DNA of 64,000 nt, taken from contig NZ_JACRAH010000042.1 of NCBI RefSeq assembly GCF_016234775.1, positions 124,001-188,000 on the forward strand. The letters run 5' to 3'. Both the position numbers and the translations under genes were made by a program. The notes under the pieces are model-generated. The model was not told the DNA's origin. It did not search any database and saw only the letters and a list, made by a program, of their open reading frames with translations. The stretch's first letter is position 1, and every line of letters begins with the position of its first letter. Source of the stretch: Aquabacterium sp. (GTDB taxonomy: Bacteria > Pseudomonadota > Gammaproteobacteria > Burkholderiales > Burkholderiaceae_C). Below, one piece after another: positions 29,520-38,153 of the stretch.

Positions 29520-30608
29520 TCAAGGTTCGATGCGGGGTTGCCCATTGAGTTGATGGCGCAGTTTGGACACCGCGATATACACATCCTTGCGTACACGCGA
29601 GATGCCGCCCAGCGGACGGTGTGCGGCGATGCTGTGCCATGGCGTGAACGAGCGCACTTCGCAGGTCTGGGCGTCTTCAGGCGTCTGCGCCGGGATGGTG
29701 ATGCGGGCCACGGGCACAAACGGTGACTTGGCTTCCTTCCACTCGATCGTCGGGTCTTCGATCGGCATCTCGGCGGGTACGGTGCGTGTCTGCACCATGA
29801 AGTCGAAGCAGGCCGAGCCCGTGGCCAGTTGTGCCGTCAGGTTCTCGCTCATGCGGTTGGCTGTGTCGGACTGTTCGACGAAGGTGCCGCCCGCACAAGG
29901 CCTGGCCGAGAACTTCATCTGCTCGCTGCCCAGCTTCGACGGCGTCGTGCTCCAGTAGCGCGAGTTCAAGGGGTTGAGCACCTTGTGCCCTGTGAAGCCC
30001 AGGATGATGGGAGTCTCATGGAAGAGGTGGGCGGCCAGCCAGCCTGTCAGGGCCAATCCGCCTCCTGTTGCTGCTTTCTGAAAGGCCACATAGTCTGCGG
30101 CGTTGCGGACGAAGAACACCGGGTGGTTGGTCATCAGGAAGTCCTGCGTGCTGGCGCTTTGCTCGTCCTCCAGCAGCTTGGGGCCACCTACGCCCATGAT
30201 CTTGAGTGCCATGCCTCGCGCGTCATTCTTGTGGTCGTCCTGAGATGAGCCCGAACCATTCGAGAAGCGCACGACCGCGTTGTAAGACTTGGGTGTGGCG
30301 AACAAGCCTTGCGCCATATGGGACGGCAGTTTGTCCAGCACGGTGAAGGTGGCCTGCACACAGCCGTGTGACTTGCGGTGGGCGTCCCGGAAAGCATGGC
30401 CGTTCTGGTCGAACCCGGCTTGCACGGAGGTGCGGATGGCCTCGGCGAGTGCGGCCGTGGCGGCGGCTTCACCGGCGGGGATGATCTCGCCATCCGCATT
30501 CGGGGGTGATGTTGCGACGGTCGTGGCGGCACAACTTACCAGGCTGGACAGCAGCAGGGTGGTGGCCAGCGCGCTCATGCGTGAAGGAAATGGGGCAATG
30601 TGGGGCAT
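29520..30608 (-). CDS. Exported catalase-family heme protein
   Basis: This is a 362-residue protein. A signal-like N-terminus (LATTLLLSSLVSCAATT) suggests a lipoprotein. The body follows the minimal catalase fold: HGCVQATFTVLDKLP, the strand with VVRFSNGSGSSQDD, ARGMALKIMGV, and TQDFLMTNHPVFFVRN. Towards the C-terminus HRPLGGISRVRKDVYIAVSK corresponds to the heme-side motif of short catalases such as SrpA. The usual distal His region is reduced (HRKSHG), so peroxidase or catalase activity is likely but not certain. It lies upstream of chrA on the same strand and might counter peroxide formed during chromate stress (inference). Confidence 0.8.
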   Translation of the reverse strand: MPHIAPFPSRMSALATTLLLSSLVSCAATTVATSPPNADGEIIPAGEAAATAALAEAIRTSVQAGFDQNGHAFRDAHRKSHGCVQATFTVLDKLPSHMAQGLFATPKSYNAVVRFSNGSGSSQDDHKNDARGMALKIMGVGGPKLLEDEQSASTQDFLMTNHPVFFVRNAADYVAFQKAATGGGLALTGWLAAHLFHETPIILGFTGHKVLNPLNSRYWSTTPSKLGSEQMKFSARPCAGGTFVEQSDTANRMSENLTAQLATGSACFDFMVQTRTVPAEMPIEDPTIEWKEAKSPFVPVARITIPAQTPEDAQTCEVRSFTPWHSIAAHRPLGGISRVRKDVYIAVSKLRHQLNGQPRIEP

Positions 30609-30715
30609 GGAGTCTTTCTCGCCTGAATGGTTTTCGTTGCTCTGATGGCGCTGAACTATGCGCCGTGATCGCGATGCCCCATAGGGACATGCCCGCCACC
30701 CGGATAATTCGCTGG

Positions 30716-32647
30716 ATGCGTACTCTGAGAATGGACATTCAGGTCCTGCGGGCCATCGCGGTCCTGTCCGTCCTGATCTTTCACTTCGACCTGCCCGGCC
30801 TGAACAAGGGTTTCCTGGGCGTCGACATCTTCTTCGTCATCTCCGGCTACCTGATGTCTCGGGTCATTGTCGACGAGATGGACGAAGGGCGCTTCAGCCC
30901 GGCCTCCTTTTACTTCAGGCGTGCCCGGCGGCTGCTGCCGGCAGCGTGGGTCATGTTGGCATGCGTGACCTTGCTGGCACCCTGGGCCTTGACCATCAGT
31001 GCGCTGCACGACTACGCCACGCAACTGGCCGGTGCGCTGGGCTTCGTTGCCAACATCGTGCTGTGGCAGCAAAGCGGCTACTTTGATGGCGAGGCGACGC
31101 TCAAACCTTTGCTGCACACTTGGTCATTGGCGCTGGAGGAGCAGTACTACTTCGTGCTGCCCTTGTTGCTTGGGCTCATTGGCTTGATCGGCCGGCGCTG
31201 GCGCGCAAGCGCTCTGCTGGTGCTGACGCTGGCGAGTTTCGCCCTCTGCCAATGGGGGCTCCGGCATGAGCCATCTGGCGCGTTTTACCTCTTGCCGACG
31301 CGTGCCTGGGAACTGCTGGTGGGGTCCTTGTGCGCCTTGCCTGGTTGGCAGGCGCGCCTTGAGGGGCGGGTGCGTGTGGACATGGGCTGGGTCTGGCTGC
31401 CTGTGATGGCGTTCGGCCTGATAGCTGGCGTGGACGATGTGCACCCCAGGGGTGATGCCTTGCTGGTGGTGTTGAGCACGGCAGGGTTGGTGCTGATGCC
31501 GTCGGCCATGTTGCAGTCGCAGCGCGTCTGGATGCGGCCCCTGCACTGGATTGGCGACCAGTCCTACTCCTTGTACCTGGTGCACTGGCCCTTGATCGCG
31601 CTGGCCAAGAATGTCTGGCTGCAAGGTGCGCCGGCCTGGTTGTCGTGGGTGTTGTTGCCCGTGTCGTTCGGGTTGGCGCAGTTGTCGTATCGGTATGTCG
31701 AACAACCTTTCCGGCGCGTGGCCACGCCAGCCTTGCTGGTTCGCCGATTGAGCTGGATTCTGTTGGGGTTGGCGCTGGCCTCGGCCTGGATGTGGCATCA
31801 CCTGCAGACCGCCGGGGCCGTGGACTGGCGGAAGGTCCGGCAGCCGAACTATGGCTTGTCGGCGACGTGTGACTTCGAGGGCGACTTCGAGGACGTGTCA
31901 GCCTGTCGGGTTGGTGGCCGACCTCGCACGCTGGTCTGGGGCGACAGTTATGCCATGCACCTCATGCCGGGTCTGGCGCCCTCCGCGGCGCTTGGTGGCC
32001 TGGTGCAGGCAACGCGAAGCTCTTGTGCACCTTTGTTGAGCCATGCGCGTCAGGTTCGCGCGGATCCCGCAGATCGGGGGGCAAGGTGCATGGCCTTCAA
32101 CCGCTCTGTGCTGGCCTACCTGCGTGCGCATCCACAAATCGAGTTCGTGGTGCTGTCCGCACGTTGGCAGTATTTCTTCGATGACCCGGTCGTGGACGCC
32201 CAGGGGCGTATCGTCAAGCCGACACATGATGAGTTGATCGCTGCATTGAGCCAGACGGTCAAGGCGGTGAGGCGGATGGGGCGCAAAGTGATCATCGTGT
32301 CGCCCCCGGCCTCTGTGGGGCCGCAACTGGACCTGGGCTTGTGCGCCGAGCGGCATCTGCAGGGCCTGGTGTCCTTCATGCATCAAGCCGACCAGCGCTG
32401 TGCGTTTGCTCAAAGCGATCACGAGCGTTATCAGGCACCTGTGATCGCGTTGCTGGATGCGGTGGCGCAACACGCGGGCGTCAATGTGGTGCGTCTGGAC
32501 AAGTTGACCTGTCGCAACGGCCGTTGCATGAGTGTCATGGACGGCATACCGCTTTACCGCGATGCCGGCCACCTGTCTCGGGATGGGGCCAGGTACTTGG
32601 GGCAGCGGCAGGACCTAGGTCACATTCTGGTGAGCATGGCGCGTTAA
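30716..32647 (+). CDS. OafA-type acyltransferase with C-terminal SGNH domain
   Basis: ATG 30716 (MRTLRMDIQVLRAIAVLSVL) puts the first membrane helix near the start; ATGs at 30674 and 30689 are possible but overlong for the family. The protein is 643 residues. Residues 1-370 form the ten-helix acyltransferase-3 domain, with the catalytic-type His in LIFHFD, FLGVDIFFVISGYL, and RRARRLLPAAW. The C-terminal SGNH hydrolase-like domain shows VWGDSYAMHLMPG and the late DAGHLSRDG. Such proteins O-acetylate surface polysaccharides or peptidoglycan, moving acetyl groups across the inner membrane. It is divergent from the catalase-like gene. Confidence 0.88.
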   Translation: MRTLRMDIQVLRAIAVLSVLIFHFDLPGLNKGFLGVDIFFVISGYLMSRVIVDEMDEGRFSPASFYFRRARRLLPAAWVMLACVTLLAPWALTISALHDYATQLAGALGFVANIVLWQQSGYFDGEATLKPLLHTWSLALEEQYYFVLPLLLGLIGLIGRRWRASALLVLTLASFALCQWGLRHEPSGAFYLLPTRAWELLVGSLCALPGWQARLEGRVRVDMGWVWLPVMAFGLIAGVDDVHPRGDALLVVLSTAGLVLMPSAMLQSQRVWMRPLHWIGDQSYSLYLVHWPLIALAKNVWLQGAPAWLSWVLLPVSFGLAQLSYRYVEQPFRRVATPALLVRRLSWILLGLALASAWMWHHLQTAGAVDWRKVRQPNYGLSATCDFEGDFEDVSACRVGGRPRTLVWGDSYAMHLMPGLAPSAALGGLVQATRSSCAPLLSHARQVRADPADRGARCMAFNRSVLAYLRAHPQIEFVVLSARWQYFFDDPVVDAQGRIVKPTHDELIAALSQTVKAVRRMGRKVIIVSPPASVGPQLDLGLCAERHLQGLVSFMHQADQRCAFAQSDHERYQAPVIALLDAVAQHAGVNVVRLDKLTCRNGRCMSVMDGIPLYRDAGHLSRDGARYLGQRQDLGHILVSMAR

Positions 32648-32706
32648 CCACAACTCAGTCGCTATCATGAAGGCTTGTGTCACCCTGATTCAGAAGGGCC
32701 TGCCAA

Positions 32707-33669
32707 TTGTCTAGTCGCCATTCATTGTCGAAACGGATGCTGGTCGCGCTGCTGGCCATGATGGGCGCAGGGCAGGTTCTGGCCGCCTACTCGCAGATCA
32801 TCGCCTTTGGAGACAGCCTGTCTGACACAGGCAATCTGTACAAATTGTCCCTGCCCTTTCTGGGTGGGTATCCCGGCGAGCCCTACTACCAGGGCCGCTT
32901 TTCCAATGGGGCTGTGGCGGTAGAAGCCATGGCTGCTGACCTGGGTGTGCCGGTGACCAGCTACGCCGTAGGCGGCGCGCAGACCGGCATGAATAACCAG
33001 GGCGGGCCCTTTCTCGATGGTACAGGTGTGACCGGCCAAATCATGAGCTACGCCCAGCAGATACGCGGGCGAAGCTCAGATCCGGACGCGCTGTATTTCG
33101 TATGGGCCGGCCCCAATGACTTTTTGACCGGTGGCAACATCTGGTCAGCCAAGACCTCGACTAAAGCCTATGGCAACATGGTGGCCAACGTTGACGGCCT
33201 GTACTACCTTGGTGCTCGGCATTTCTACATTCCCTTGATGCCGGACTTGAGCCTGACGCCTGCGGGTCAGCAATCTGATGCGGCCTATCAAGCGGCGGCG
33301 GCGCTGCGCACGGACGAATACAACCGCCTCTTGCTGGCGGGTATGAGCAGTCTGGCGACGCGGTACGAGGGCATGAATGTGACCTTGTTCGACACGGCGG
33401 GTTTCATGTCTGCGCAAATCCCTTCGCTGCAAGCGACGGGTGTGGAGACGGTGGCTGCCTGTTTCAACATCAGTGCCGGCACGACCTGTCAGCAGCCCGA
33501 TGCCTATCTGTTCTGGGATGGGCAACACCCGACTGCCTTCACCAATCAGATGCTGGGCCGCGCATTTGCGTCAGCTGTGCCAGAACCTGGTGTACCCAGT
33601 TTGATGGGGATCGGTGCCGTCCTGATGTTGTTGCACGCTGGACGCCGGCGCAAGCCACTATTGATCTGA
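32707..33669 (+). CDS. Secreted GDSL/SGNH esterase with PEP-CTERM sorting signal
   Basis: TTG 32707 is favoured because AGAAGGG lies 8 bases upstream; ATG 32737 has no such site. The 320-residue precursor has a signal peptide ending at VLAA. The GDSL nucleophile is Ser37 in FGDSLSDTGN, further block residues occur at GGAQTG and GPNDF, and the Asp-His pair in FWDGQHPT comes late. The C-terminus is a PEP-CTERM tail: VPEPGVPSL, a hydrophobic helix and the basic RRRK. Exosortase-bearing bacteria use this tail to sort proteins to the surface or extracellular matrix, so an exosortase should exist elsewhere in the genome. Confidence 0.88.
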   Translation: MSSRHSLSKRMLVALLAMMGAGQVLAAYSQIIAFGDSLSDTGNLYKLSLPFLGGYPGEPYYQGRFSNGAVAVEAMAADLGVPVTSYAVGGAQTGMNNQGGPFLDGTGVTGQIMSYAQQIRGRSSDPDALYFVWAGPNDFLTGGNIWSAKTSTKAYGNMVANVDGLYYLGARHFYIPLMPDLSLTPAGQQSDAAYQAAAALRTDEYNRLLLAGMSSLATRYEGMNVTLFDTAGFMSAQIPSLQATGVETVAACFNISAGTTCQQPDAYLFWDGQHPTAFTNQMLGRAFASAVPEPGVPSLMGIGAVLMLLHAGRRRKPLLI

Positions 33670-33675
33670 TTGGTC

Positions 33676-34386
33676 ATGCAAGACCAGAAGGGGCATCGCC
33701 CATGCAGCTGGCCGTGGGCTGGCCTGTTGGCGCTGTTCCTCTTGTGGGCATGCCCCGCCCAGGCCGAGGTGGCCGCGGTGGCCAGCGCGCCGCATGTGGT
33801 GGCGTCGCAGGCATCCCCGGCACCCCGTGTTCTGCGCGATGCCCACTGGCTGGCCAAAGCCTGGGCCATGCCGGTCGCCTCGCGCTATCGGTCTCATATC
33901 GAGTACCAGCGCAACCTGTCATTTTGTGGGCCAACGAGCCTGGCGAATGTGGCCCATTCGATGGGTCAACCCATGGATCAGACTGCGGTACTGGAGGGAT
34001 CCGGCATCAGCACGCTGGCGGGCTATCTGCCTTCAGGCATCACCCTGGACGCGCTGGCTCAGGTGGCACGCCTTCGCTTCAGCGGGGCGCGCGTGACGGT
34101 GCTGCGGGGTTTGGATCTGGCCGCGTTTCGGCAGCATCTGCGGCGCGTCAATGAGCCAGATCGACGCTACATCGTGAACTTCTCGCGCACGCCTTTGTTT
34201 GGCAAAGGCGGCGGTCATCACTCGCCGATCGCGGCTTTCCTGGAGGCAGAGGATCTGGTGCTGGTGCTCGATGTCAACCAGGCATTCGGCTCCTGGTTGG
34301 TGAAGTCCGCCGATTTGCTGGCGGCGATGAACACGCATGATGACAGTGCGCAGGCCATGCGAGGCCTTCTGCTCATCGAGCCTTGA
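33676..34386 (+). CDS. Phytochelatin-synthase-like cysteine peptidase, exported
   Basis: This is a 236-residue protein. A signal sequence (WAGLLALFLLWACPAQA) precedes the papain-like core. Catalytic Cys84 lies in SFCGPTSLANV, His181/182 in GGHHSPIAAF and Asp199 in VLDVNQ. This matches the short bacterial and cyanobacterial relatives of phytochelatin synthase, which mainly cleave Gly from glutathione and make little phytochelatin. Plant enzymes carry an extra Cys-rich C-terminal domain, absent here. The start ATG lies 7 bp after the GDSL gene, so they may be cotranscribed. The end overlaps the convergent histidine kinase by 14 bp. Role in metal detoxification or glutathione turnover is inferred. 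Confidence 0.82.
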   Translation: MQDQKGHRPCSWPWAGLLALFLLWACPAQAEVAAVASAPHVVASQASPAPRVLRDAHWLAKAWAMPVASRYRSHIEYQRNLSFCGPTSLANVAHSMGQPMDQTAVLEGSGISTLAGYLPSGITLDALAQVARLRFSGARVTVLRGLDLAAFRQHLRRVNEPDRRYIVNFSRTPLFGKGGGHHSPIAAFLEAEDLVLVLDVNQAFGSWLVKSADLLAAMNTHDDSAQAMRGLLLIEP

Positions 34387-35788
34387 AGCCTGGTTCCGGT
34401 GTCATCCAGGTCACCTCGACGCGCAAGCCGCCCAGGCGGGGAGAGCGTGCCACGCGAACTTCGGCATGGTGAACTGCAGTAACCCGTTTGACGATGGACC
34501 ATCCCAGGCCACTGCCTGGCATCTCGTTGCCGAGCACCCGGAAGAATCGCTCACCCAGTCTGGCCGCATCAGCCTCGTTCATGCCGGGTCCACTGTCCTC
34601 GACAATCAAGGTGAGCCCATGCCCTGGCTGCCTATCCAGGGTCAGGTGGATATGGGCGTGCGCTGGGCTATAGCGTGAGGCGTTGTCGATCAGGTTGCGG
34701 ATCAAGGTGCTCAGCAGCGTGGCATTGCCCGTCACCATGCAGGGCGACGAGGGGGCATCCAGCTCGACGAGCTGTTGTTTGTCCAGCCATTGGCTTGCGC
34801 TGTCGGCCATGACCTGGCGGGTCAAGGCAGCCAGGTCCAGCGGTTGCAGATCCAGTGCCTGCCCCGATTCCAGCCTGGACAGCGTCAGCAATTGCTCAAC
34901 CAGTCGGGTGGCGCGATCGCAGCCCGCCAGCGTGGCCTGCAGCGCATGGCGGCGTGGCACTTCCTGCGATTCGGCCAGCGCCACCTGAGCCTGTGTGCGG
35001 ATGGCGGCAATGGGCGTGCGCAACTCATGTGCTGCATCAGCCGTGAAGCGCCGCTCGGATTCCAGCAGCGTCGAGATGCGGCCAAACAGCCCGTTGAGGG
35101 CTTGCAGCAAGGGGCTCAGGTCGGCGGGGGTGTGGTGGAGTTCGATGGGGGCCAGCGCATGCGCCGGCCTGGCCTCCAGCGTCTGGCGAATCTGCCTCAA
35201 GGGCAGCAGGCCGCGCCGAATGGCCAGCCACACGGCCAGCATCAACAAGGGCAGGGCGACCAGAATGGGCCACAGCATCCCGTGAAGAATCGCCATGAGG
35301 ATGTCGGCCCGAGAGTCGATTTGCTCGCCGACATAAACCTGCACATCACGCTCGGCGCCGCGGGTGGCGAATACGCGCCAGCGCGTGCCGTTGATCTCGA
35401 CCGTGCGATAGCCTTCGTGGGCATCCACATGTGCGCCGTCATCGTCGTCGTCGTTGGCGACGTCACGGCCTGCCATCGCAACCATGGGGGTCTGGGGCGC
35501 ATTGCTCGTACGCAATGCAAGGCGGCCTTCGTGGAACACCTGAAACGCGACCTTGGGCGCGTAGCGGTGCAGGCTGGGGGCATCCAGATGATGGTCATCA
35601 TCATCCTGGGTGTGGCTCTGCTGCGCCACCAGCAAGGCGGCCGCCTGGGCCAGGTGGCTGTCCAGCAACTCATCGAGTTCATGACGGGCGTCGACCCAGG
35701 TCAGGCCGATGGCCACGAACCAGATGGCCAGCACGCTGGTGGTCACCAGCGCCAGCAGTCGGCTCTGAATGGAGAGGGGAGCACGCAT
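34373..35788 (-). CDS. Sensor histidine kinase with acidic/His periplasmic domain
   Basis: This is a 471-residue protein. It has two membrane helices (about 12-32 and 165-190) flanking a periplasmic sensor region. That region contains unusual Asp/His runs, QDDDDHHLD (61-69) and NDDDDDGAHVDAHEG (112-126), which could bind a cation. A HAMP-like linker follows, then the dimerisation helix with His254 in TADAAHELRTPIAAIRTQ, NLIDNAS, EDSGPGM and GSGLGWSIV of the ATPase domain. It is the QseC-like partner of the response regulator 12 bp upstream, at the end of the SHP - DHC - cytochrome b561 operon. Confidence 0.92.
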   Translation of the reverse strand: MRAPLSIQSRLLALVTTSVLAIWFVAIGLTWVDARHELDELLDSHLAQAAALLVAQQSHTQDDDDHHLDAPSLHRYAPKVAFQVFHEGRLALRTSNAPQTPMVAMAGRDVANDDDDDGAHVDAHEGYRTVEINGTRWRVFATRGAERDVQVYVGEQIDSRADILMAILHGMLWPILVALPLLMLAVWLAIRRGLLPLRQIRQTLEARPAHALAPIELHHTPADLSPLLQALNGLFGRISTLLESERRFTADAAHELRTPIAAIRTQAQVALAESQEVPRRHALQATLAGCDRATRLVEQLLTLSRLESGQALDLQPLDLAALTRQVMADSASQWLDKQQLVELDAPSSPCMVTGNATLLSTLIRNLIDNASRYSPAHAHIHLTLDRQPGHGLTLIVEDSGPGMNEADAARLGERFFRVLGNEMPGSGLGWSIVKRVTAVHHAEVRVARSPRLGGLRVEVTWMTPEPGFKAR

Positions 35789-35800
35789 GCTTGAACGGCC

Positions 35801-36460
35801 TCAGTCCTTGGGTAGGATGTAGCCTACCCCGCGCACAGTCTGGATCAAGGGGTTGCCCAGTTTGCGGCGCAGGTGGTGCACATGGACCTCAATGGCATTG
35901 CTGTCGATTTCCTGCCCCCAGCTGTAGAGATGCTGTTCCAGCTGTTCGCGAGACAGCACGCGCCCGGCGTTGAGCAGCAGGGCATGCAGGAGATCGAACT
36001 CGCGGCCCGACAGCGTGACGGTCTGTCCGCCTTGCTGCACGGTTCGCCCGGCTGGGTCCAGTTCGATGTCTTGTGCACTTAGCTTGTCGAGTGGTTGCCC
36101 ATGGGCGCGTCGAATGAGCGCCCGCAGTCGGGCCGATAGTTCATCCAGATCCACGGGCTTGATCACGTAGTCATCGGCGCCGAGATCCAGCCCTTTGATG
36201 CGATCAGGTACGGCATCGCGCGCCGTGAGGATCAGGATGGGCAGCGTCATGCCCACGCGGCGCACGGTGGCCAGCACGTCGAGGCCATCGCGCCTGGGCA
36301 GGCCCAGATCCAGCACGGCGGCCGCGTACGCCTGAGTGCGCAGTTCACGGTCGGCGGCCTCCCCATCGCACACCCAGTCCACCTGGAAGCCCTGTTGACG
36401 CAGGCCAGCCTGCAGGCCATCGCCCAGCAGGAGATCGTCTTCAGCGAGCAGGATGCGCAT
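35801..36460 (-). CDS. OmpR-family response regulator
   Basis: ATG 36460 (MRILLAEDDLLLGDGL) is the natural receiver-domain start; an upstream ATG at 36493 adds only 11 residues. The 219-residue protein has the phospho-acceptor Asp51 in VLDLGLPRRDG, a conserved Lys in DYVIKPVD, and a winged-helix DNA-binding domain ending in LIQTVRGVGYILPKD. Its cognate kinase follows after 12 bp, and cytochrome b561 lies 29 bp upstream. It probably controls this cytochrome operon, its own expression, or both. Confidence 0.93.
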   Translation of the reverse strand: MRILLAEDDLLLGDGLQAGLRQQGFQVDWVCDGEAADRELRTQAYAAAVLDLGLPRRDGLDVLATVRRVGMTLPILILTARDAVPDRIKGLDLGADDYVIKPVDLDELSARLRALIRRAHGQPLDKLSAQDIELDPAGRTVQQGGQTVTLSGREFDLLHALLLNAGRVLSREQLEQHLYSWGQEIDSNAIEVHVHHLRRKLGNPLIQTVRGVGYILPKD

Positions 36461-36489
36461 GGGGTGCCCGTGTCCTTGGTTGGTGGGGA

Positions 36490-37197
36490 TCAATCGTCAT
36501 CATCGTCATCGCCATGATGGCCCGCATCTTGAGATTGCATAGCGGCTTGCTTTGCTGGCGTCGGAGCCTGTTGCCATTGCAGCCACCAGAAGGCGAGCAC
36601 CGCTGCGAGCATCAACGTAGCCAGGCTGGTCCAGGCGCGTCGGATGCCATCCCGCGCTTGGCCAGTCTTGTAGCCCGTGATCATGGCACGCACCAGATTT
36701 TCCTTGTGCAGGCGACTGCTCAACCATACACCGGCCACATGGACCCCGATGATGATCAGCATCAGATTGGCAAGCACTTCATGCGCTTCTTCCAGCCACT
36801 CGCCGCCCAGCTCGTTGAAATTGGCCCACCCGGTGCTGGTGACGGCTGCGGTCAGCCCCAGGATCAGCATGATGGCCAGCGCGCCCGCCGGGTTGTGGCC
36901 CAGATGGTGTTGCGGTTGAGCAGTAGGGAGTGAGCGCAGGTAGCGCAGCACGGCAGCAGGGCCGCGCACGAAGCTGGCGAAGCGCGCATGGCGCGTCCCG
37001 ACGAGGCCCCAGATCAGGCGGAAGGTCACCAGGCCGGCCATGGTGTAGCCCAGCGTCACGTGGACCAGTCGCCAGCGCTCTGTTTCCGCCGTCAGATAGG
37101 CGCCGGCGAAGCACAGCACCATCAGCCAGTGAAACAGGCGCACCGGCATGTCCCACACGAGCACCTTCTCAGCGGGGGATGCGGATGAATCGTTCAT
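36490..37197 (-). CDS. Cytochrome b561-type membrane protein with acidic tail
   Basis: ATG 37197 is chosen for AAGGAG 7 bases upstream; the longer frame would lie within the diheme cytochrome gene. The 235-residue protein has four core helices of the Ni-hydrogenase/b561 group, with heme-ligand candidates in VRLFHWLMV, RLVHVTLGYTMAG, EEAHEVLAN and IIGVHVAGVW. A fifth hydrophobic helix and the extreme tail GHHGDDDDDD follow. It presumably passes electrons between the quinone pool and the diheme cytochrome c, whose gene it overlaps by 29 bp. Confidence 0.88.
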   Translation of the reverse strand: MNDSSASPAEKVLVWDMPVRLFHWLMVLCFAGAYLTAETERWRLVHVTLGYTMAGLVTFRLIWGLVGTRHARFASFVRGPAAVLRYLRSLPTAQPQHHLGHNPAGALAIMLILGLTAAVTSTGWANFNELGGEWLEEAHEVLANLMLIIIGVHVAGVWLSSRLHKENLVRAMITGYKTGQARDGIRRAWTSLATLMLAAVLAFWWLQWQQAPTPAKQAAMQSQDAGHHGDDDDDD

Positions 37198-37630
37198 TGA
37201 AATCTCCTTGGTCTGCTCGGGTGTGGCAGGCCGCACAGTTGGATGGGCTCTTGATGCTGACGCGCTGCCAGGTGGATGCGCCCACCTCGTCGTGCTCATG
37301 CAGGAACCACGATGAGCGGGTGATGCGGTCTTGAGGTGGTGCGCGGCGCTCACCAGCATGGGCGGCCAGCCAATCGCTCAGTTGGCGGGTGGTGGTGGCA
37401 TCGAGTGACGCGTCGGTGCCGAAGTGGCGCGGCAGGTTTGTCATCAGCCTTTGCCAGGATTCGGCGGGCAGCAGCCGAGGTGGATAGGCGACATGGCAGG
37501 CTGCACACTCCTGCTGGTAGCGGGGATGCAGCGGCACGCGGGATGCTTGGCCTTTGTCATCATCGGCCTGAGCTGCGCTGACGAGTACGACGGCCGACGC
37601 AAAGGCCAGCAACAGTGGGGCGGATCTCAT
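37169..37630 (-). CDS. Diheme cytochrome c (DHC)
   Basis: ATG 37630 has AAGGAG 6 bases upstream and opens a signal peptide (MRSAPLLLAFASAVVLVSAA). The 153-residue precursor has two heme sites, CAACH in the YQQECAACHVAYPP segment and CAACH in PSNCAACHTRAD. This is the layout of the DHC family, which donates electrons to SHP. Axial ligands are probably His for both hemes. It overlaps the SHP gene start by 4 bp (ATGA) and cytochrome b561 by 29 bp, indicating one tightly coupled operon. Confidence 0.9.
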   Translation of the reverse strand: MRSAPLLLAFASAVVLVSAAQADDDKGQASRVPLHPRYQQECAACHVAYPPRLLPAESWQRLMTNLPRHFGTDASLDATTTRQLSDWLAAHAGERRAPPQDRITRSSWFLHEHDEVGASTWQRVSIKSPSNCAACHTRADQGDFNERFIRIPR

Positions 37631-38070
37631 GGGCGCTCCTTGAGGGTGATCAGCCAGGCCAGGACATCGGCCTTCTCGGCTGCGGTGCATTCGCGCCCGA
37701 CCACGTCATTGCAGTTGCGGCGGAACCATTTCTCGGCCTTGGCGGCTTCGGTGAAACGATCAGGGTTGAAGGCGGGCGCCAGCGGGCGGATGGCTTTGCC
37801 CGTGGCGGCGTGCTGGCCGGCCTGAGTCGGCGTGGCGCCATGGCAGCTCGCACAGCGCCACTCGCGTCCGTGCAGGCCTGTGAAGAATTGCTGGCCGCGC
37901 TGGGCGTCTGCAGCGCGCCCGGCCTGTGCGGCATAGGCGGCCAGTAGTTTTTGGGGCGTGTCGGCGAAGGCCGTGCCAGGGCCTCCCAGGCTGACGATCA
38001 GCATGGCAACCAGCCTGGGGGCACGGGTGGCTCCGCGAAGCAGTGTGGTGAAGTGTTGTGTAGTCATCAT
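37627..38070 (-). CDS. SHP-type oxygen-binding cytochrome c (DUF1924)
   Basis: ATG 38070 follows AAGGAG by 5 bases. The frame continues far upstream, but that part lies inside the CLC gene and is not real. The 147-residue precursor has a signal peptide (cleavage near AFA), a single heme site WRCASCHG at about residues 72-79 and a C-terminal Cys pair (RRNCNDVVGREC) likely to form the SHP disulfide. Sphaeroides heme protein binds O2 and NO at a heme with a displaceable asparagine ligand. Its gene occurs with DHC and a b-type cytochrome in other bacteria, as here. First gene of the operon. Confidence 0.85.
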   Translation of the reverse strand: MMTTQHFTTLLRGATRAPRLVAMLIVSLGGPGTAFADTPQKLLAAYAAQAGRAADAQRGQQFFTGLHGREWRCASCHGATPTQAGQHAATGKAIRPLAPAFNPDRFTEAAKAEKWFRRNCNDVVGRECTAAEKADVLAWLITLKERP

Positions 38071-38153
38071 GGCGACTCCTTGGGGGCCATGATGGTGGGC
38101 CAGCCTTATGGCTTCCTTAAGGCTCGGCCGTGATAAGAACGCTCGTGATGGGC

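Noticed and set aside
27979-29553. A 524-codon open frame on the plus strand across the island end and chrA
   Set aside because: It starts in the att region and runs antisense through chrA; shadow composition and no motifs.
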